NCBI GenBank assembly: GCA_950295325.1
Contig: OX485805.1
Location: forward strand, 55,204,758 to 55,268,757
Reading direction: 5' to 3'
From: Polytrichum commune
Lineage: Eukaryota > Streptophyta > Polytrichopsida > Polytrichales > Polytrichaceae
DNA: 64,000 nt
Both the position numbers and the translations under genes were made by a program. Below the pieces are notes generated by a model. It was not told the origin of the DNA. It made no database searches and saw only the letters and a list, made by a program, of their open reading frames with translations. Numbering within the stretch: the first letter of the stretch is position 1; each line of letters begins with the position of its first letter. This document shows, piece by piece, positions 22,051-34,215 of this stretch.

Positions 22051-22210
22051 AAGAAAACCTTAACTACCCCCGGTCTCCCGGATTTCCCCGATCCAGATCC
22101 GAGTTTTCCGCTAACACTACCCAAGGAAAATTTTATTAATCGACTTCAAAAACTCCTAAGTCCTACCTGCCTACCTCCATTCTGCCTAATCAATCTAGCT
22201 ACTCCTCTAA

Positions 22211-24282
22211 CTAAGAAGACCGGTGCTTCTTCGGAGCCGATCCCTCCTTTGAGTGACTCCCTAACCCGCTGACGGCGGATGAGCCCCCTGCCGGCGACGC
22301 CTTCTGCAGCCGCGTGAGCATCCTCCTCATGTTCGGAGACGGAGCAACCTCGTCCTCCGAATCCGCTGCCCTCTCGGTCCGCGGGGTAGCGGTCCCTGGT
22401 GTCCCGGAGACTGTCCCTGGGGTTCCGGAAGCTGTCCCCATCCGGATGCTTCGGACTGGAGAAGGATCGCTTCCGGTGCCCTGCTCCGGATTCCGTCCGC
22501 CCGAGAGTGAAGCCGTCCGCGGATCCCTGTTGGAGGCCGCCCTCGAGTGTGGCGGAGGAAATGGACTCACCACTTGGCAGTCCCGTGGAGACGATGGCGA
22601 GGCGTGGGTCATAGGGGCCTTGCCCCTACTCGGAGTGGAATCCCGATCGGAAGTCTGGTGCCGGATCGGCGTCCTAGCCCTATCCGGAGTCCGGGACCTA
22701 TCTGAGTTCCGCGGAACAGGGGACTGGCCCCTTCCGGATCGGACCGACCCGGTGCTCTTCCGCCTCACCTGGGGAGAACGGACCCTTTCCTGAGCCCCTC
22801 CGGAACTACCAGGCCGAGAGCCGCCTCCTTGCTGGCTGGGTCCTGCAGAGGCCGGCGGATTTTGAACCAGGGCTACTTCACCAACCACCTCGTAGAGGGT
22901 TCCGGTTGGTGACCCTGGCGGACCCGGATAGAGCACCCTCCGCGGTGTTCCACTTGGCGGGACCACCCTCTGGATTTCCGCCAGGAGATCCTTCATCATT
23001 CGTGAATACTTCACGAGGATGGGGAGGGTCTGCCTGGCGGAAGCGGGATCTCCGGACTCCATCATCCGGTCGTAGAGATGTGCCTTGTTCACGATCTCCG
23101 CCGGATGACCCACCAGTTCCCGGATCCGGCTGAAGAGCACTGCCTGCTCCGCATGGTACTTCCGGATCTCCTCGCTCTTCTGACTCAGCTCCTGAGTCAT
23201 GGCCGCTACCTGGGCGGTGAGGTGGCGTTCTCCGTCTTGGCCTGCTCCAGCTCCTTCCGGTCTGCCCTCTTTGCCAATTCCCAGAGAATGTTTCCGGGTC
23301 CGCAGTCGTCCAGAGCATGGTTCGCCCCCTTGACGATGTGCTCCAGTCGGTAATACTGGGTCTTGAGGTCCTCCATCCCCTCCTGGAACCGCTTGAATGG
23401 ATTCTCCGGAAAGTCCCAAGCGGATAGGTCCACATTTCGCCATGGGGTCTCCCGGCTGGGTCCGGCTTCCGGATGTTGGTGAGGGGGAGGGGGAGAGAGT
23501 GGCCTCGAGACGGTTGGCGGCGGGCTTCCGGGTGACGAGGGAGGTGCTTCCGGAAGAATAGGGTCGCTGGAGGTCTCCGTCTCGACGTCTCCGGCTTCCG
23601 GAAGCAGCTTGTAGGTGACCTCATCCGCCGCTATTGTGAGCAGGTCCTCCTCCTCTGCCGTGATGCAGTCGAAATGCTGGTAGAGGTGCAAAATGAAGGG
23701 GGAGAGGAAGGAGGGTTTCCGGCCAATATGGGGGAGGGCCCGCCCCACTATCTCCTGGATAATCAGCCCCCAGTTCACCAGCCGGACTCCGGACATGGCA
23801 CCGAACAGCGTGTTAGCCATGGTAAGGCTGATCCGCTTCGGCTTGTCCGGGTTAAGGATAGGCAGGAGGAATTCCAACACCCTCCTTTCCCTTAGGTTCC
23901 GGCAGTTCCCTGGGTGGAAGCCGTCCTTCGGATCCGCGTCCCCTCTAAATTTTCCGGCGAACAAGCCGTCGCGGCGGCCAGCCCATCCTTCTGTAATCCC
24001 CCGAGGAAACCCGTAGACCCTGTTCCAAATATCCGGAGTCCAGTGTTCCGGATCTCTCCTCTTTGTCCCTAACCACTGATTTCCTCTCTCAAACTTAAAC
24101 TCTCGGAGAGTATCTTCGGCTCGGAGGTTCCAGGGTTTGGCTAGCAACCCTGCGCAACCCATAACCCGGAGATCCTCCGCGAGCTCCTGTAGCTCCCTAT
24201 CCTCCCTCGGAATTGCAGGGATGAGGGCTTTGAGCGGAACCGGGATAGGTTCCCTCTGATCCTCTTCCCGTGCTTCCGGCAT
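22211..24282 (-). pseudogene. ~690-codon ORF of the 4.1-kb element, copy 1 (1-bp frameshift)
   Basis: ATG at 24282 (MPEAREEDQREPIPVPLKA). The N-terminal ~270 residues look folded, with Trp-rich segments (HWTPDIWNRVYGFPRG) and a helical block GAMSGVRLVNWGLIIQEIVG...LSPFILHLYQHFDCI. Then come a Pro/Ser linker, a coiled-coil-like stretch (TAQVAAMTQELSQKSEEIR) and a basic Ser/Arg/Pro tail with RTPDRARTPI repeats, ending KKHRSS. The layout (globular head, coiled coil, basic tail) resembles a structural or gag-like nucleic-acid-binding protein, but I recognise no family. One C is missing near 23226-23230 relative to copy 2, splitting the frame into 24282-23206 and 23443-22211. Apart from this it is open. 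Confidence 0.75.
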
Positions 24283-24942
24283 TTTCCTCTTCTCTCAATT
24301 CCCGGCTCAATCCTCTCTTCCGGATTCCTTCCCTTCCATCTAATTGCCACAGAGTCCCGGCAAGCCCACTGCCGGTGACTGAAAAGTGCAGAGTCCCAGC
24401 AATCCCACTGCTGGCGGCTCGAAAGAATTAACACCTCACCACTCGTTCTCTCAACAGGTTGCCTTTTTCAGAAAAAAAGTGGGAGAGAGAAGGAAGGGAC
24501 CCTTAAATATCCTTCCTCCCTCTTCCTTCCCCTGTTACCGTTTGGTTTAACGGAAAACGGTTACCAACCGTTTTCCGGCGGTTCTCACCAACGGTTTTAC
24601 TAACATTTTTACCAACGGCTTTCTCCCCCCCCCCCCAACCGTCTTAAGGCCCGTTATAACCGCCACTTCCGGGCCGTTGGGTAATCTTGGCGCGTCCGTT
24701 ACTGGGTCCGGACCAATGGTTTGGACCATGATTACATGGTCCGCCCATCCTATTTGACGGACCGGTCATAGTACTTATTTAGAGTCGTTTTACCGCACAA
24801 GGCGGGGTTAGAATACTCTATTTCCTAGTACCATTAATTTTGTCCTAATAGACCCTATTATCCTTAGATAAGCAAGGTAAAATACGGAAATTGAATCCGT
24901 ATTTCCGTATTTCCGTATTTCCGTCGAATTTGGACTCCCACA

Positions 24943-25823
24943 AGCGATCTTTGGGTAAGTTGGGTATATTGATTTTGGGTGTGGTTATGGGGTTGTCCTT
25001 GGTGGTAGATATTATGGGAGCATGGGGAGGATCTTATGTGTGTCCAATTTGGGGATGTACATTTTGTTTTATGGGTATGGTAATGAGTGTGATTTTTAAA
25101 AAATGAGTATATTTGAGTGTGTTTGTTATCGATTAGGTGGGTTGGGTTATTGGTGGTATATTGGTCTTGTATTCGATGTTTGGATATGATGTATGGTTGA
25201 AGTAGGATGTCTAGATGTGTGGCTTGGATTTTGATTAGTAGGGTGTTGATTGGGGAATATTGGCTTTGTATGGTGTTTAGAGGGGGGTGTTTGAGTATGG
25301 GTGGCATTAGTTTGGGATTGGGATGGATGATTTCGTTGAAGAGGATGGATGAATCATGCGCCAATGATGTGGGATATTGTATTAATTTATTTGTGGAGAT
25401 GTGGAAGTATGAATGGGTTAGGTGTTGTATGTTGTTTAAGTATTTATGTGTATTGATTGGGATTTGTATAGGGGGGGATGACTTATTGGTATATGGGGGA
25501 TGGGGAGACGTAGGTTGTGTACTTGTGTGTGTATGTGGGATGAGGTGTTGAGGGAGATTTTGTGGGTTGTGTATCGGAAGTTGTGGGGGTGTGTTGTTGG
25601 ATATGTGGTGGTATGAGGGATGAGAGGGTTAGTTGGTATGTGGGTCTCTGATAGAGGTCGAGTAATTATGGGAGTACATGTGGATGTGTGTATGAGTGAA
25701 GTATTGTGTATGGATGTAAATGAGGTAGAACCGCCCACTAGTAGTGTGGGCTTTTTATTATATAAAATAATAACAATACAACATATAATAGAAATGGACC
25801 ATTTGTGGTGTCCTAGGTGACAA
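24943..25823 (-). other. LINE segment between ORF1 and ORF2 (low-complexity)
   Basis: Minus-strand frames here (25364-24864 and 25831-25436) encode His/Asn/Thr/Ile/Pro-rich sequence of the same unusual composition as 20493-19645, with no domain. After removal of the 20825-24942 insertion the segment continues directly into 20819 and on to the 2A-like motifs, so it is probably the N-terminal leader of ORF2 or the inter-ORF region. Confidence 0.5.
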
Positions 25824-27259
25824 CTAACCATTAAATGTGTTAGGTCCTTGGTGGGGCATTAATGGGTTACTATGGAAGCCCGGTGGAGCTTGAAGGGGAA
25901 GTGGTGAGGCGGCCGTGGTAAAAACTTGTGGGGGTGGAGCGGTTCGTTGGAGGAGTTCCGGTGCGGCGGCGGAGAGGCCGTTTACTATACCTTGCATTCG
26001 GAGGTTAGATTGTTGAAATTCATGTGCAATAGTACCCAAGAGTGCTTGAAGGTTGGTGGTGTGATGTGTAAGTGTGGCCGTGGTTTCTTCAAGCTTCCGT
26101 TCCGTATGGGTCGTGATTGTAGTTGAAAGTGTGCAAAATTTTTCATCCAACTTTTCTTCGAACTCCTTCATGGTTTTGTTGAGGTAGTGTTCGGTGATGA
26201 GTGGGTTGGCATTTGTAGCGTTTCCCATAGCTTGGACTTTCTCCGCGATGACTTCTCTAACGGGGGCTTGTGCTATCCGGATCGCCGTCTTATTGGGATC
26301 CGTGCCGTCGATGCTTCCTCGGTGGGGGATGAAATCGATGCGGCGTCCTAAAATGTAGGTTGATTTATGAATCCATTCCGTATACACCGCGGCGTTCAAA
26401 CATTGGATGTGACACCACCCGGCTTGTTTGTCGGGTTGAGTGTTGTTACCAAAGGTAACTCCCACAATGTTGTCCGCCCCGAACGTGTGCTTGATGGCCT
26501 TCGTAATTGTCGTTTGTGACTCCCGTTGTGGTAAATTGTTGGCCACTAATGTAGTACTAATTCTAAGTTCCGACGGGTTGCCGGTGCCACGGTCACGAGG
26601 GACGCTTACTTGGAGCCGTTCGTGGTTGAATGTGAGACCGTCTTTGAGGGTGAGGGTCCGCGCGTCTTCCGTAGTGAGTGTAAGAAATGCGAAGTTCTTA
26701 GCAACCTCCGGCTTGGTGAGGCCCATGAATTCGAGTTGTCGCCCGGTGTAGTAGCTCTCCCGTACTAGGGCTCCGAAAATGTTAAAAGCATGTTCGTGTC
26801 GGAGTGACTCTTCCTTAAGGTGGAGACGTAAGTTACTAGCCTTGTTAGCAAGCTCAAATCATTTTTCTACGTTACCAATGACTAGGTCTCCATCTTCCAT
26901 TTCCATGACAAAGGCACGGTTACCTTTGAGGAGGGCATGCCCATCGCGTTGTGGATGTAGAAGATGGATTTTGATGAAGCCCGCCCAATTCTTGGTGACG
27001 GCATTTATCCCAACATCTATGGGATTTGAGTATGTTGTGCCTAGGGGAATGTCCATTAACTTGAGTCTCTCCATGCAAGCCCCTCGTGCCTCTTGCCTAC
27101 TAATGCTCTTAAATCCATAATCAAAACGAATAGTGACATGAAATCCCTCAGATAGTGCGGTTGATGGATTTACCTTTTCTTGTCTAGGGAGTTGGGTAAA
27201 ATGGAGGTGGTTGCCGGGAACCGCATCCGGCCGTTCGCTTGGGTAGAGTACTTGGGGAA
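25824..27259 (-). pseudogene. LINE ORF1, C-terminal half
   Basis: Continues in frame from 33210 once the 27260-33204 insertion and one TSD copy are removed (reading ...RAFPRVP then QVLYPSERP). Two RRM-like stretches are suggested by pattern: GFIKIHLLHP...KGNRAFVMEMEDGDLV and LVANNLPQRESQTTITKAI...GWCHIQCLNAAVYTEW. A coiled-coil-like segment follows (FEEKLDEKFCTLSTTITTH). This resembles ORF1 nucleic-acid chaperones of LINEs; the RRM reading is an inference. A TGA at 26859-26861 sits where a Trp is expected (EK*FELANKA), after which the frame is open to the stop at 25824. Confidence 0.7.
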
Positions 27260-28311
27260 TGTGGGAACCCACAAACACCAAAAGTTCCGGATTGGCGGGT
27301 TTTTGTGCCGAATCCGGATATTTCCGGGTGACCTTAGTATCGTCCAGGGATTCTGTGAAGTGTAGGAGGTTTAAAACTCTCCGTACCTGCTTATTTCTTC
27401 TTCCTTAGCCAAATTTCCGGAAATCCTAATTTCCGGATATTTGGTCTTTGGGGACATACTTAACCTTTTTCCGGAGGGTACCTCTCCGGATGTTATTTCT
27501 AGGTCCTCTTTATAATACTTACCCACCCCTTTACGTCTACCCTCTAGAATAATTGGTTTCTTCCGGTGAAGACGTCCTTGATAAGGTTAGAATCCGGAAA
27601 CTCCCTCACAACCAATCCGGATTGATCAGGTCCGTCCTGGCAGGTCACGCAGAGAGATCTGGATTGTTTCTTGGGACCAAAGTGGCCAGAGGAGTCCGGA
27701 TTCCAACCGGAGATCTAACTCGACGGGATGAGTAGGTGACCCGTACCACTTTCCGGATTACCCCGTCCAAAGACTGTGAGACCTCTTCAGAAGGTCGGAT
27801 GGCGTAAGTCCGGCACCTTCTGGATCTTGCCCAGTCCTAACGACGGCTATCTCACATGGACGTTACCCAGGCATTCGGAACAATGAGGATCTCTTCCTAC
27901 TGCACTCCGGAGGTGGCCTCCTATCGGAATCCTTACTGATCCGGACCTCTCCTTCTCCGTCCGACGGATCTGTCCGGCTACCTTTACCTTGGATTCTACT
28001 CAATCTGAGATAACTAGGCGATCCGTACCACTAATCCGGGCAGGTCCGTCTAAGGACGGTGGAACCTCTTCAGAAGATCAGATTGGCGTAAGTCCGGATT
28101 CCTTCCGGATCTCACCCAATCTTCCCAGCGGCTATCCCACCTAGACGTTACCCAACCTACCGGATTAGTGAGGTTTCCCTCCCACTACACTCAGAGAGGA
28201 TCTACAAGGCGGTAACCGGATCCGATCCGGGTCTCCTCTCTCATGTCCTATCCGGAACTCCTATCCTTCATGCCCTCCCTTTCTCTTCCACTAACGATCT
28301 CCGGGTCATTA

Positions 28312-30123
28312 TGTGAGGCCAAACCCCCCACCCTTAAGCGTCCGTAGTCCGAATAGTGGGTTTGGGCTCACATTCCTCCGCGGTATTGGATTTGGACTTG
28401 GATGAGTCCATAGTGCAAGGTTCACCCTTCAAGTGGTCTTGGATTTAACTGGAATTTCACTTTTACAACTCAATGTACGATTTCAATACGTATGTGGAGA
28501 ATGCACAAGTTAACTATGTTATTTTAACCTCCTTATGCTCGGGTGCTATTTTGTCTTTGTTTGCTTCTAACGTCCACCCAGCTTCTTAGCTTCTAACTAA
28601 ACAAACCCAGCTCCTTCATAAACCCAGCTTCTTAGCTTCTAACTAAACAAACCCAGCTCCTTCATAAACCCAGCTCCTTCATAAACCCAGCTCCTTAGCT
28701 TCTAACTAAACAAACCCAGGTCCTTCATAAACCCAGCTCTTTACTTTCTAACTAAACAAACCCAGCTCCTTCATAAATCCAGCTCCTTCATGAACCCAGC
28801 TTCTTAGCTTCTAACTAAACAAACCCAGGTCCTTCATAAACCCAGCTCTTTACTTTCTAACTAAACAAACCCAGCTCCTTCATAAACCCAGCTCCTTCAT
28901 GAACCCACAACTTTGTAGTTGTAATCCCCAACTACCTCACTAATTATTCAAGCCCTTAACTAATCTTCCTACCTAATTTCCCTAATTCTACTAACAACCC
29001 CTTTCTAATCACACAATTCTTCTCTAATCCTAAAATCCTAAAATCCTAGAGAGGAGAGGGGGAGAGAGAATTTCCTAACTTCACTAAGACTAACTAATCC
29101 ACACAAGTATATTTTTGCACTCATCACAACATCAAGTGCTCAACTCTTAAACATGGAACTTGCAACCACGTGTATTCAAAACATGAACTTTAAGTACCAC
29201 AAATTGGAATCATGAATTAACTTTAAAATCCTTCACGTCAACACTAATTCTACCAAGAGGTCAAGCCCTCTTCAAGGCTAACAAGCCTTGGCTCTCAAAC
29301 TAAAAACTAAGCACACACATGTGCTCCAATATGGCTTCCCACACCCACACTTATAACTCGTGGGGTGCCTTGGAGCACAAAGGAAAGAGAGGATGAGTGA
29401 GGAAAGAATGAGGGATTATATAGTAAGCTTGAGGGGGTGAGCACCCTCAAGGCTCACGATAAGCCCTTGAGATTTCCTCCTACTTAGTAGGCGCCAATCC
29501 TATCTTCTAAGCCTTCCTCCCTCAAATGATCAACAAGGATCCTAATTCGAACATTTAACTAGCCTTGGCTTTCTACCTACCACACTTTACCAAACTTGGG
29601 ATGCTTCAACCCAAACTTAGCCTCCTTCGCTTTCCGCCGCCATAACTTTCTCCCCTTACTTTCCCAAATCGTCGCTCACCACTTAATTCAAACCACGATG
29701 CTTAACTCGTGATTTGATTGGTGCTTTGAGAATTTGCTTATCCTCCACCTTGCATTCTTCCTTGGGCCTTCCCCATTAAGTGGCCATGATGAGGTGGTCC
29801 GCTTGTGCGCTCCATGTGATCCTCCATTCATCCCAATTCGAATGCACTTGCCTCTTGAGTCACTTTGGTTGTCTCCATCCATTTGTACTAGCCTACTCAC
29901 TAACTACTCAATCCAAGTTCTCCTTACCTATCCTCATTCACTCAAATCCTTCCGAAGGTAAAAACACAATAACAACTCACATCCTAGCCTCTTACAACAT
30001 GGTACTTCTAAGACTAACATTTCACTCTTTTTATATTTTTGTGAAGTAACATGCTACTTCAAAGTGCATCAACTAACGTTTCAAGGGTCTAAGACTAAAT
30101 GTGGGCACCCTTTTGGGCTCACA
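28312..30123 (+). mobile_element. 1.8-kb LTR-like insertion (TGTGAGGCC family)
   Basis: Copy 1 of the host element shows the empty site (...ggatcattcacac...). Here the insert starts TGTGAGGCCAAA and ends TTTGGGCTCACA, bordered by catta (28307-28311) and cattc (30124-30128), a 5-bp TSD with one change. The first ~70 bp fold back on themselves (TGTGAGGCCAAACCC...GTGGGTTTGGGCTCACA). No coding capacity; best read as a solo LTR. A related block lies at 40746-42441. Confidence 0.7.
28572..28915. repeat. Tandem repeat in LTR-like insertion
   Basis: Repeats of 'aacccagctccttcataa' and 'cttctaactaaacaaaccc' in units of roughly 55 bp, with shorter partial units. Confidence 0.85.
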
Positions 30124-30464
30124 CATTCACACACACATCAATCAAGAGAAGTCAAGGGGTGAGAAGCAAAGACATTTATTCAGGGTAGGAGTAACCACAA
30201 TACAACAATGGAGAAGGAACCCCCCCCCCAAGCTCCTTATTCAACCTTAAGTAGAGGCTCAAAAATCCCTAAACTGAGGGCGGCGGCCCAAGCGGCCGCC
30301 GCTCAAGAAAACCCTAACTACCCCCGGTCTCCCGGATTTCTCGGATCCAGATCCGGGTTTTCCGCTGACACTACCAAAGGAAAATTTTATTAATCGACTT
30401 CAAAAACTCCTAAGTCCTACCTGCCTACCTCCCTTCTGCCTAATCAATCTAGCCACTCCCCTAA

Positions 30465-32537
30465 TTAAGAAGACCGGTGCTTCTTCGGAGCCAATCCCTC
30501 CTTTGAGTGACTCCCTAATCCGCTGACGGCGGATGAGCCCCCGGCCGGCGACGCCTTCTGCAGCCGCGTGAGCATCCTCCTCATGTTCGGAGACGGAGCA
30601 ACCTCGTCCTCCGAATCCGCTGCCCTCTCGGTCCGTGGGGTAGCGGTCCCTGGTGTCCCGGAGACTGTCCCTGGGGTTCCGGAAGCTGTCCCCATCCGGA
30701 TGCTTCGGACTGGAGAAGGATCGCTTCCGGTGCCCTGCTCCGGATTCCGTCCACCCGAGAGTGAAGCCGTCCGCGGATCCCTGTTGGAGGCCGCTCTCGA
30801 GTGTGGCGGAGGAAATGGACTCACCACTTGGCAGTCCCGTGGAGACGATGGCGAGGCGTGGGTCATAGGAGCCTTGCCCCTACTCGGAGTGGCCTCCCGA
30901 TCGGAAGTCTGGTGCCGGATCGGCGTCCTAGCCCTATCCGGAGTCCGGGACCTATCCGAGTTCCGCGGAACAGGGGACTGGCCCCTTCCGGATCGGACCG
31001 ACCCGGTGCTCTTCCGCCTCACCTGGGGAGAATGGACCCTTTTCGGAGCCCCTCCGGAATGACCAGGCCGAGAGCCGCCTCCTTGCTGGCTGGGTCCTGC
31101 AGAGGCCGGCGGATTCTGAACCAGGGCTACTTCACCAACCACCTCGTAGAGGGTTCCGGTTGGTGACCCTGGCGGACCCGGATAGAGCACTCTCCGCGGT
31201 GTTCCGCTTGGCGGGACCACCCTCTGGATTTCCGCCAGGAGATCCTTCATCGTCCGTGAATACTTCACGAGGATGGGGAGGGTCTGCCTGGCGGAAGCCG
31301 GTTCTCCTGACTCCATCATCCGGTCGTAGAGATGTGCCTTGTTCATGATCTCCGCCGGATGACCCACCAGCTCCCGGATCCGGCTGAAGAACACTGCCTG
31401 CTCCGCATGGTACTTCCGGATCTCCTCACTCTTCTGACTCAGCTCCTGGGTCATAGCCGCTACCTGTGCGGTGAGGTGGGCGTTCTCCGTCTTGGCCTGC
31501 TCCAGCTCCTTCCGGTCCGCCCTCTTTGCCAATTCCCGGAGAATGTTTCCGGGTCCGCAGTCGTCCAGAGCATGGTTCACCCCCTTGACGATGTGCTCCA
31601 GTCGGTAGTACTGGGTCTTGAGGTCCTCCATCCCCTCCTGGAACCGCTTGAATGGATTCTCCGGGAAGTCCCAAGCGGATAGGTCCACATTTCGCTATGG
31701 GGTCTCCCGGCTGGGTCCGGCTTCCGGATGTTGGTGCGGGGGAGGGGGAGAGAGTGGCCTCGAGACGGTTGGTGGCGGGCTTCCGGGTGACGAGGGAGGT
31801 GCTTCCGGAAGAATAGGGTCGCTAGAGGTCTCCGTCTCGACGTCTCCGGCTTCCGGGAGCAGCTTGTAGGTGACCTCATCCGCCGCTATTGTGAGCAGGT
31901 CCTTCTCCTCTGCCGTGATGCAGTCGAAATGTTGGTAGAGGTGCAAAATGAAGGGGGAGAGGAAGGAGGGTTTCCGGCCAATATGGGGGAGGGCCCGTCC
32001 GACTATCTCCTGGATGATCAGGCCCCAATTCACCGGCCGGACTCCGGACATTGCACCAAACAGCGTGTTAGCCATGGTGAGGCTAATCCGCTTCGGCTTG
32101 TCCGGATTGAGAATGGGCAGGAGAAACTCTAGCACTCTCCGCTCCCTAATATTCCGGCAGTTCCCTGGGTGAAACCCGTCCTTTGGATCCACGTCCCCTC
32201 TGAATTTCCCGGCGAACAGGCTGTCGCGGCGGCCGGCCCACCCCTCCGTGATTCCCCTGGGAAACCCGTAGACCCTGTTCCACGTATCCGGAGTCCAATG
32301 TTCCGGATCCCTCCTCTTTGTGCCTAGCCACTGATTTCCCCTCTCGAATTTAAACTCGCGGAGGGTATCTTCCGCTCTGAGATTCCAGGGTTTGGAGAGC
32401 AATCCCGCACAACCCATGACCCTGAGATCCTCCGCGAGCTCCTGCAGCTCTCTATCCTCCCTCGGAATTGCAGGGGTGAGGGCTTTCAGCGGAATCGGGA
32501 TGGGTTCCCGCTGATCCTCTTCCCGTGCTTCCGGCAT
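30465..32537 (-). pseudogene. ~690-codon ORF of the 4.1-kb element, copy 2 (nonsense mutation)
   Basis: Same protein as in copy 1 with scattered substitutions. The frame has the C lost in copy 1, but a TAG at 31695-31697 replaces the Trp codon (TGG) found in copy 1 (context ETP*RNVDLSAW), splitting it into 32537-31695 and 31688-30465. The two copies are broken at different places, so the ancestral ORF was open and was preserved until shortly before or after insertion. The Ser/Arg/Pro tail and coiled-coil region are as in copy 1. Confidence 0.75.
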
Positions 32538-33209
32538 TTTCCTCTCCTCTCACCCTTTCTAGCTTGCAACCTCTCTCTCTCTCTTCCGGAGTCCTTCTCT
32601 TCCGTCTAAGTGCCACAAAGTCCCGGCAAGCCCACTGCCGGTGACTGAAAAGTGCTGAGTCCCAGCAATCCAACTGCTGGCGGCTCGAAAGAAGGAACAC
32701 CTCACCACTCGTTCTCTCAACAGGTTGCCTTTTTCCAGAAAAGAGTGTGAGGGAGAAGGAAGGGACCCTTAAATATCCTTCCTCCCTCTTCCTTCCCCTG
32801 TTACCGTTCGGTTTAACGGAAAACGGTTACCAACCGTTTTCCGGCGGTTCCCACCAACGGTTTTACTAACATTTTCACCAACGGCTCTCTTTTCCCCCAA
32901 CCGCCATAAGGCCCGTTGTAACCGCCACTTCCGGGCCGTTGGGTAATCTTGGCGCGTCCGTCACTTGGTCCGGACCAAGGGTTTGGACCATGATTACATG
33001 GTCCGCCCATCCTATTTGACGGACCGGTCATAGTACTTATTTAGAGTCGTTTTACCGCACAAGGCGGGGTTAGACTACTCTATTTCCTAGTACCATTAAT
33101 TTTGTCCTAATAGACCCTATTATCCTCAGATAAGCAAGGTAAAATACAGAAATTGAATCCGTATTTCCGTATTTCCGTCTTTCCGTCGAATTTGGACTCC
33201 CACAGGGAA

Positions 33210-34215
33210 CTCTAGGGAATGCTCGGCGAAGAGTATTGAAGTGGATGATCTCTCTTGGTGGGGTCCCAAGTCGAGCAAAGTCTTCGTTGGTGCGGTGCTC
33301 CTTTATGATGTCTCCACCTTTTTGTATCGCAACCGCTTCATGGATTGGGAATCCCATCCATATTTGTGAGACTATGTCGATGCTCGGAATTGGCTCCTTG
33401 GTTTTTATGCTTTGGGATTTGTGTAAGTTGTGGTTGGCCTTGGGTCCTCCGGCTTCACTTCTCCTCCTCTTTGCACTATGATTGTCGGATGTGGATGTAT
33501 TCCTTGGGCTCTTGTGTGATGTGTTGGGTGGTGTCATTTCGGCTAGATTGATAGTGTCAAATCGAAGTGCGGCGGCTTGGTTCGGAGCGGCGGTGAATTC
33601 ATCATTGGATATGGACAATCGGAGGGAGCTGCCCCCATGCTCGGGGGAGACATCGACTAATTGCATGTCGATGTCGATGTCATGAGATGGGGGGGCCTTC
33701 CCCTTCATAAGCATTGGTTGGCTTGCTTGTTGGGAGGCCTTCACTCCTTCGTCATCGCTGTAGTTGGTGATTAGTGCTCGTCTTCTCCCGCTGCTCCTGG
33801 TCTTGGTGAGCGGTGGGCTGCCGTTGGCCTCCTCCCTGTCTGCGCCGAGTCCCTGCTGGCCGATTCCGTCTCCTGCTATTGGGTGGCCTGTCAACCAGGA
33901 GCGTCGCTGTAGAGTCTTGCCTCCGATGCCTTTGGTGCCTGCTGCTTTGTCTGTGCTTAGGACCAAATCTTCGAGGGCGCCGCTGGTCGTTCGGTGGCTG
34001 CTGCTCATCTTGAGGTCTTCGGCGGCATCTCCTGTGTTGCTCTTGTGAGGGCCTTTGTTCGTGCTGTCTTTCTGTCTGCTACCTGTCTTGGCTTCGGCGC
34101 TGGTAGCGCTCCGGGTGGTCTTCTGTCTGGTTCGGAGGTCGATCTCTAGTCTCGGAACGGACACTGAGGTGAACTTGGGGGCGAGCTGCATGCTGGTAGC
34201 TTGGTGAGAGGCCAT
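33210..34215 (-). CDS. LINE ORF1, N-terminal half
   Basis: ATG at 34213-34215 (MASHQATSMQLAPKF) is the first Met after the leader and starts an open frame down to the insertion site at 33209. The protein is Ser/Thr/Lys-rich and largely disordered, with basic patches (SSGRRRALI, AKRRRSEAGG). It ends in a more ordered segment (IWMGFPIHEAVAIQKGGDII) and continues into 27254. The longer ORF that starts at 34992 reads through the solo LTR junction and is not the biological start. Confidence 0.65.

Larger units (their letters stand above)
20825..24942 (-). mobile_element. 4.1-kb element, copy 1: TGTGGGA...TCCCACA ends, 5-bp TSD, single ORF
   Basis: Flanked by agcga at 20820-20824 and 24943-24947. 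The ends form a 7-bp inverted repeat TGTGGGA/TCCCACA, and I find no long direct repeat at the ends. The minus-strand half carries a TATA-like box (24502-24509), one long ORF (24282 to 22211) and an AATAAA on the minus strand (21923-21928). The other 1.1 kb is non-coding and dense in TCCGGA. No reverse transcriptase, integrase or DDE motif is visible. 5-bp TSD with TG...CA ends is the signature of integrase-type insertion, so this is either a very long solo LTR, a non-autonomous LTR-type element, or a short-TIR DNA element. Confidence 0.8.
27260..33204 (-). mobile_element. 4.1-kb element, copy 2, with nested LTR-like insertion
   Basis: Flanked by gggaa at 27255-27259 and 33205-33209. Same TGTGGGA/TCCCACA ends and same organisation as copy 1 (TATA-like box at 32768-32775, ORF 32537 to 30465). 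Without the 1.8-kb insertion at 28312-30123 its length is about 4.13 kb against 4.12 kb for copy 1. It sits inside LINE ORF1, so copies 1 and 2 landed independently in the same LINE, about 8.3 kb apart today. Confidence 0.82.

Noticed and set aside
22314-23353. Plus-strand ORFs opposite the 4.1-kb element ORF (also 30568-31682)
   Set aside because: Shadows of the minus-strand ORF; no start context or domain, and the minus frame is the longer one with coiled-coil structure.
20825-24942. Classical LTR retrotransposon with two LTRs
   Set aside because: No direct repeat of either end was found inside the unit, and no RT or integrase motif.
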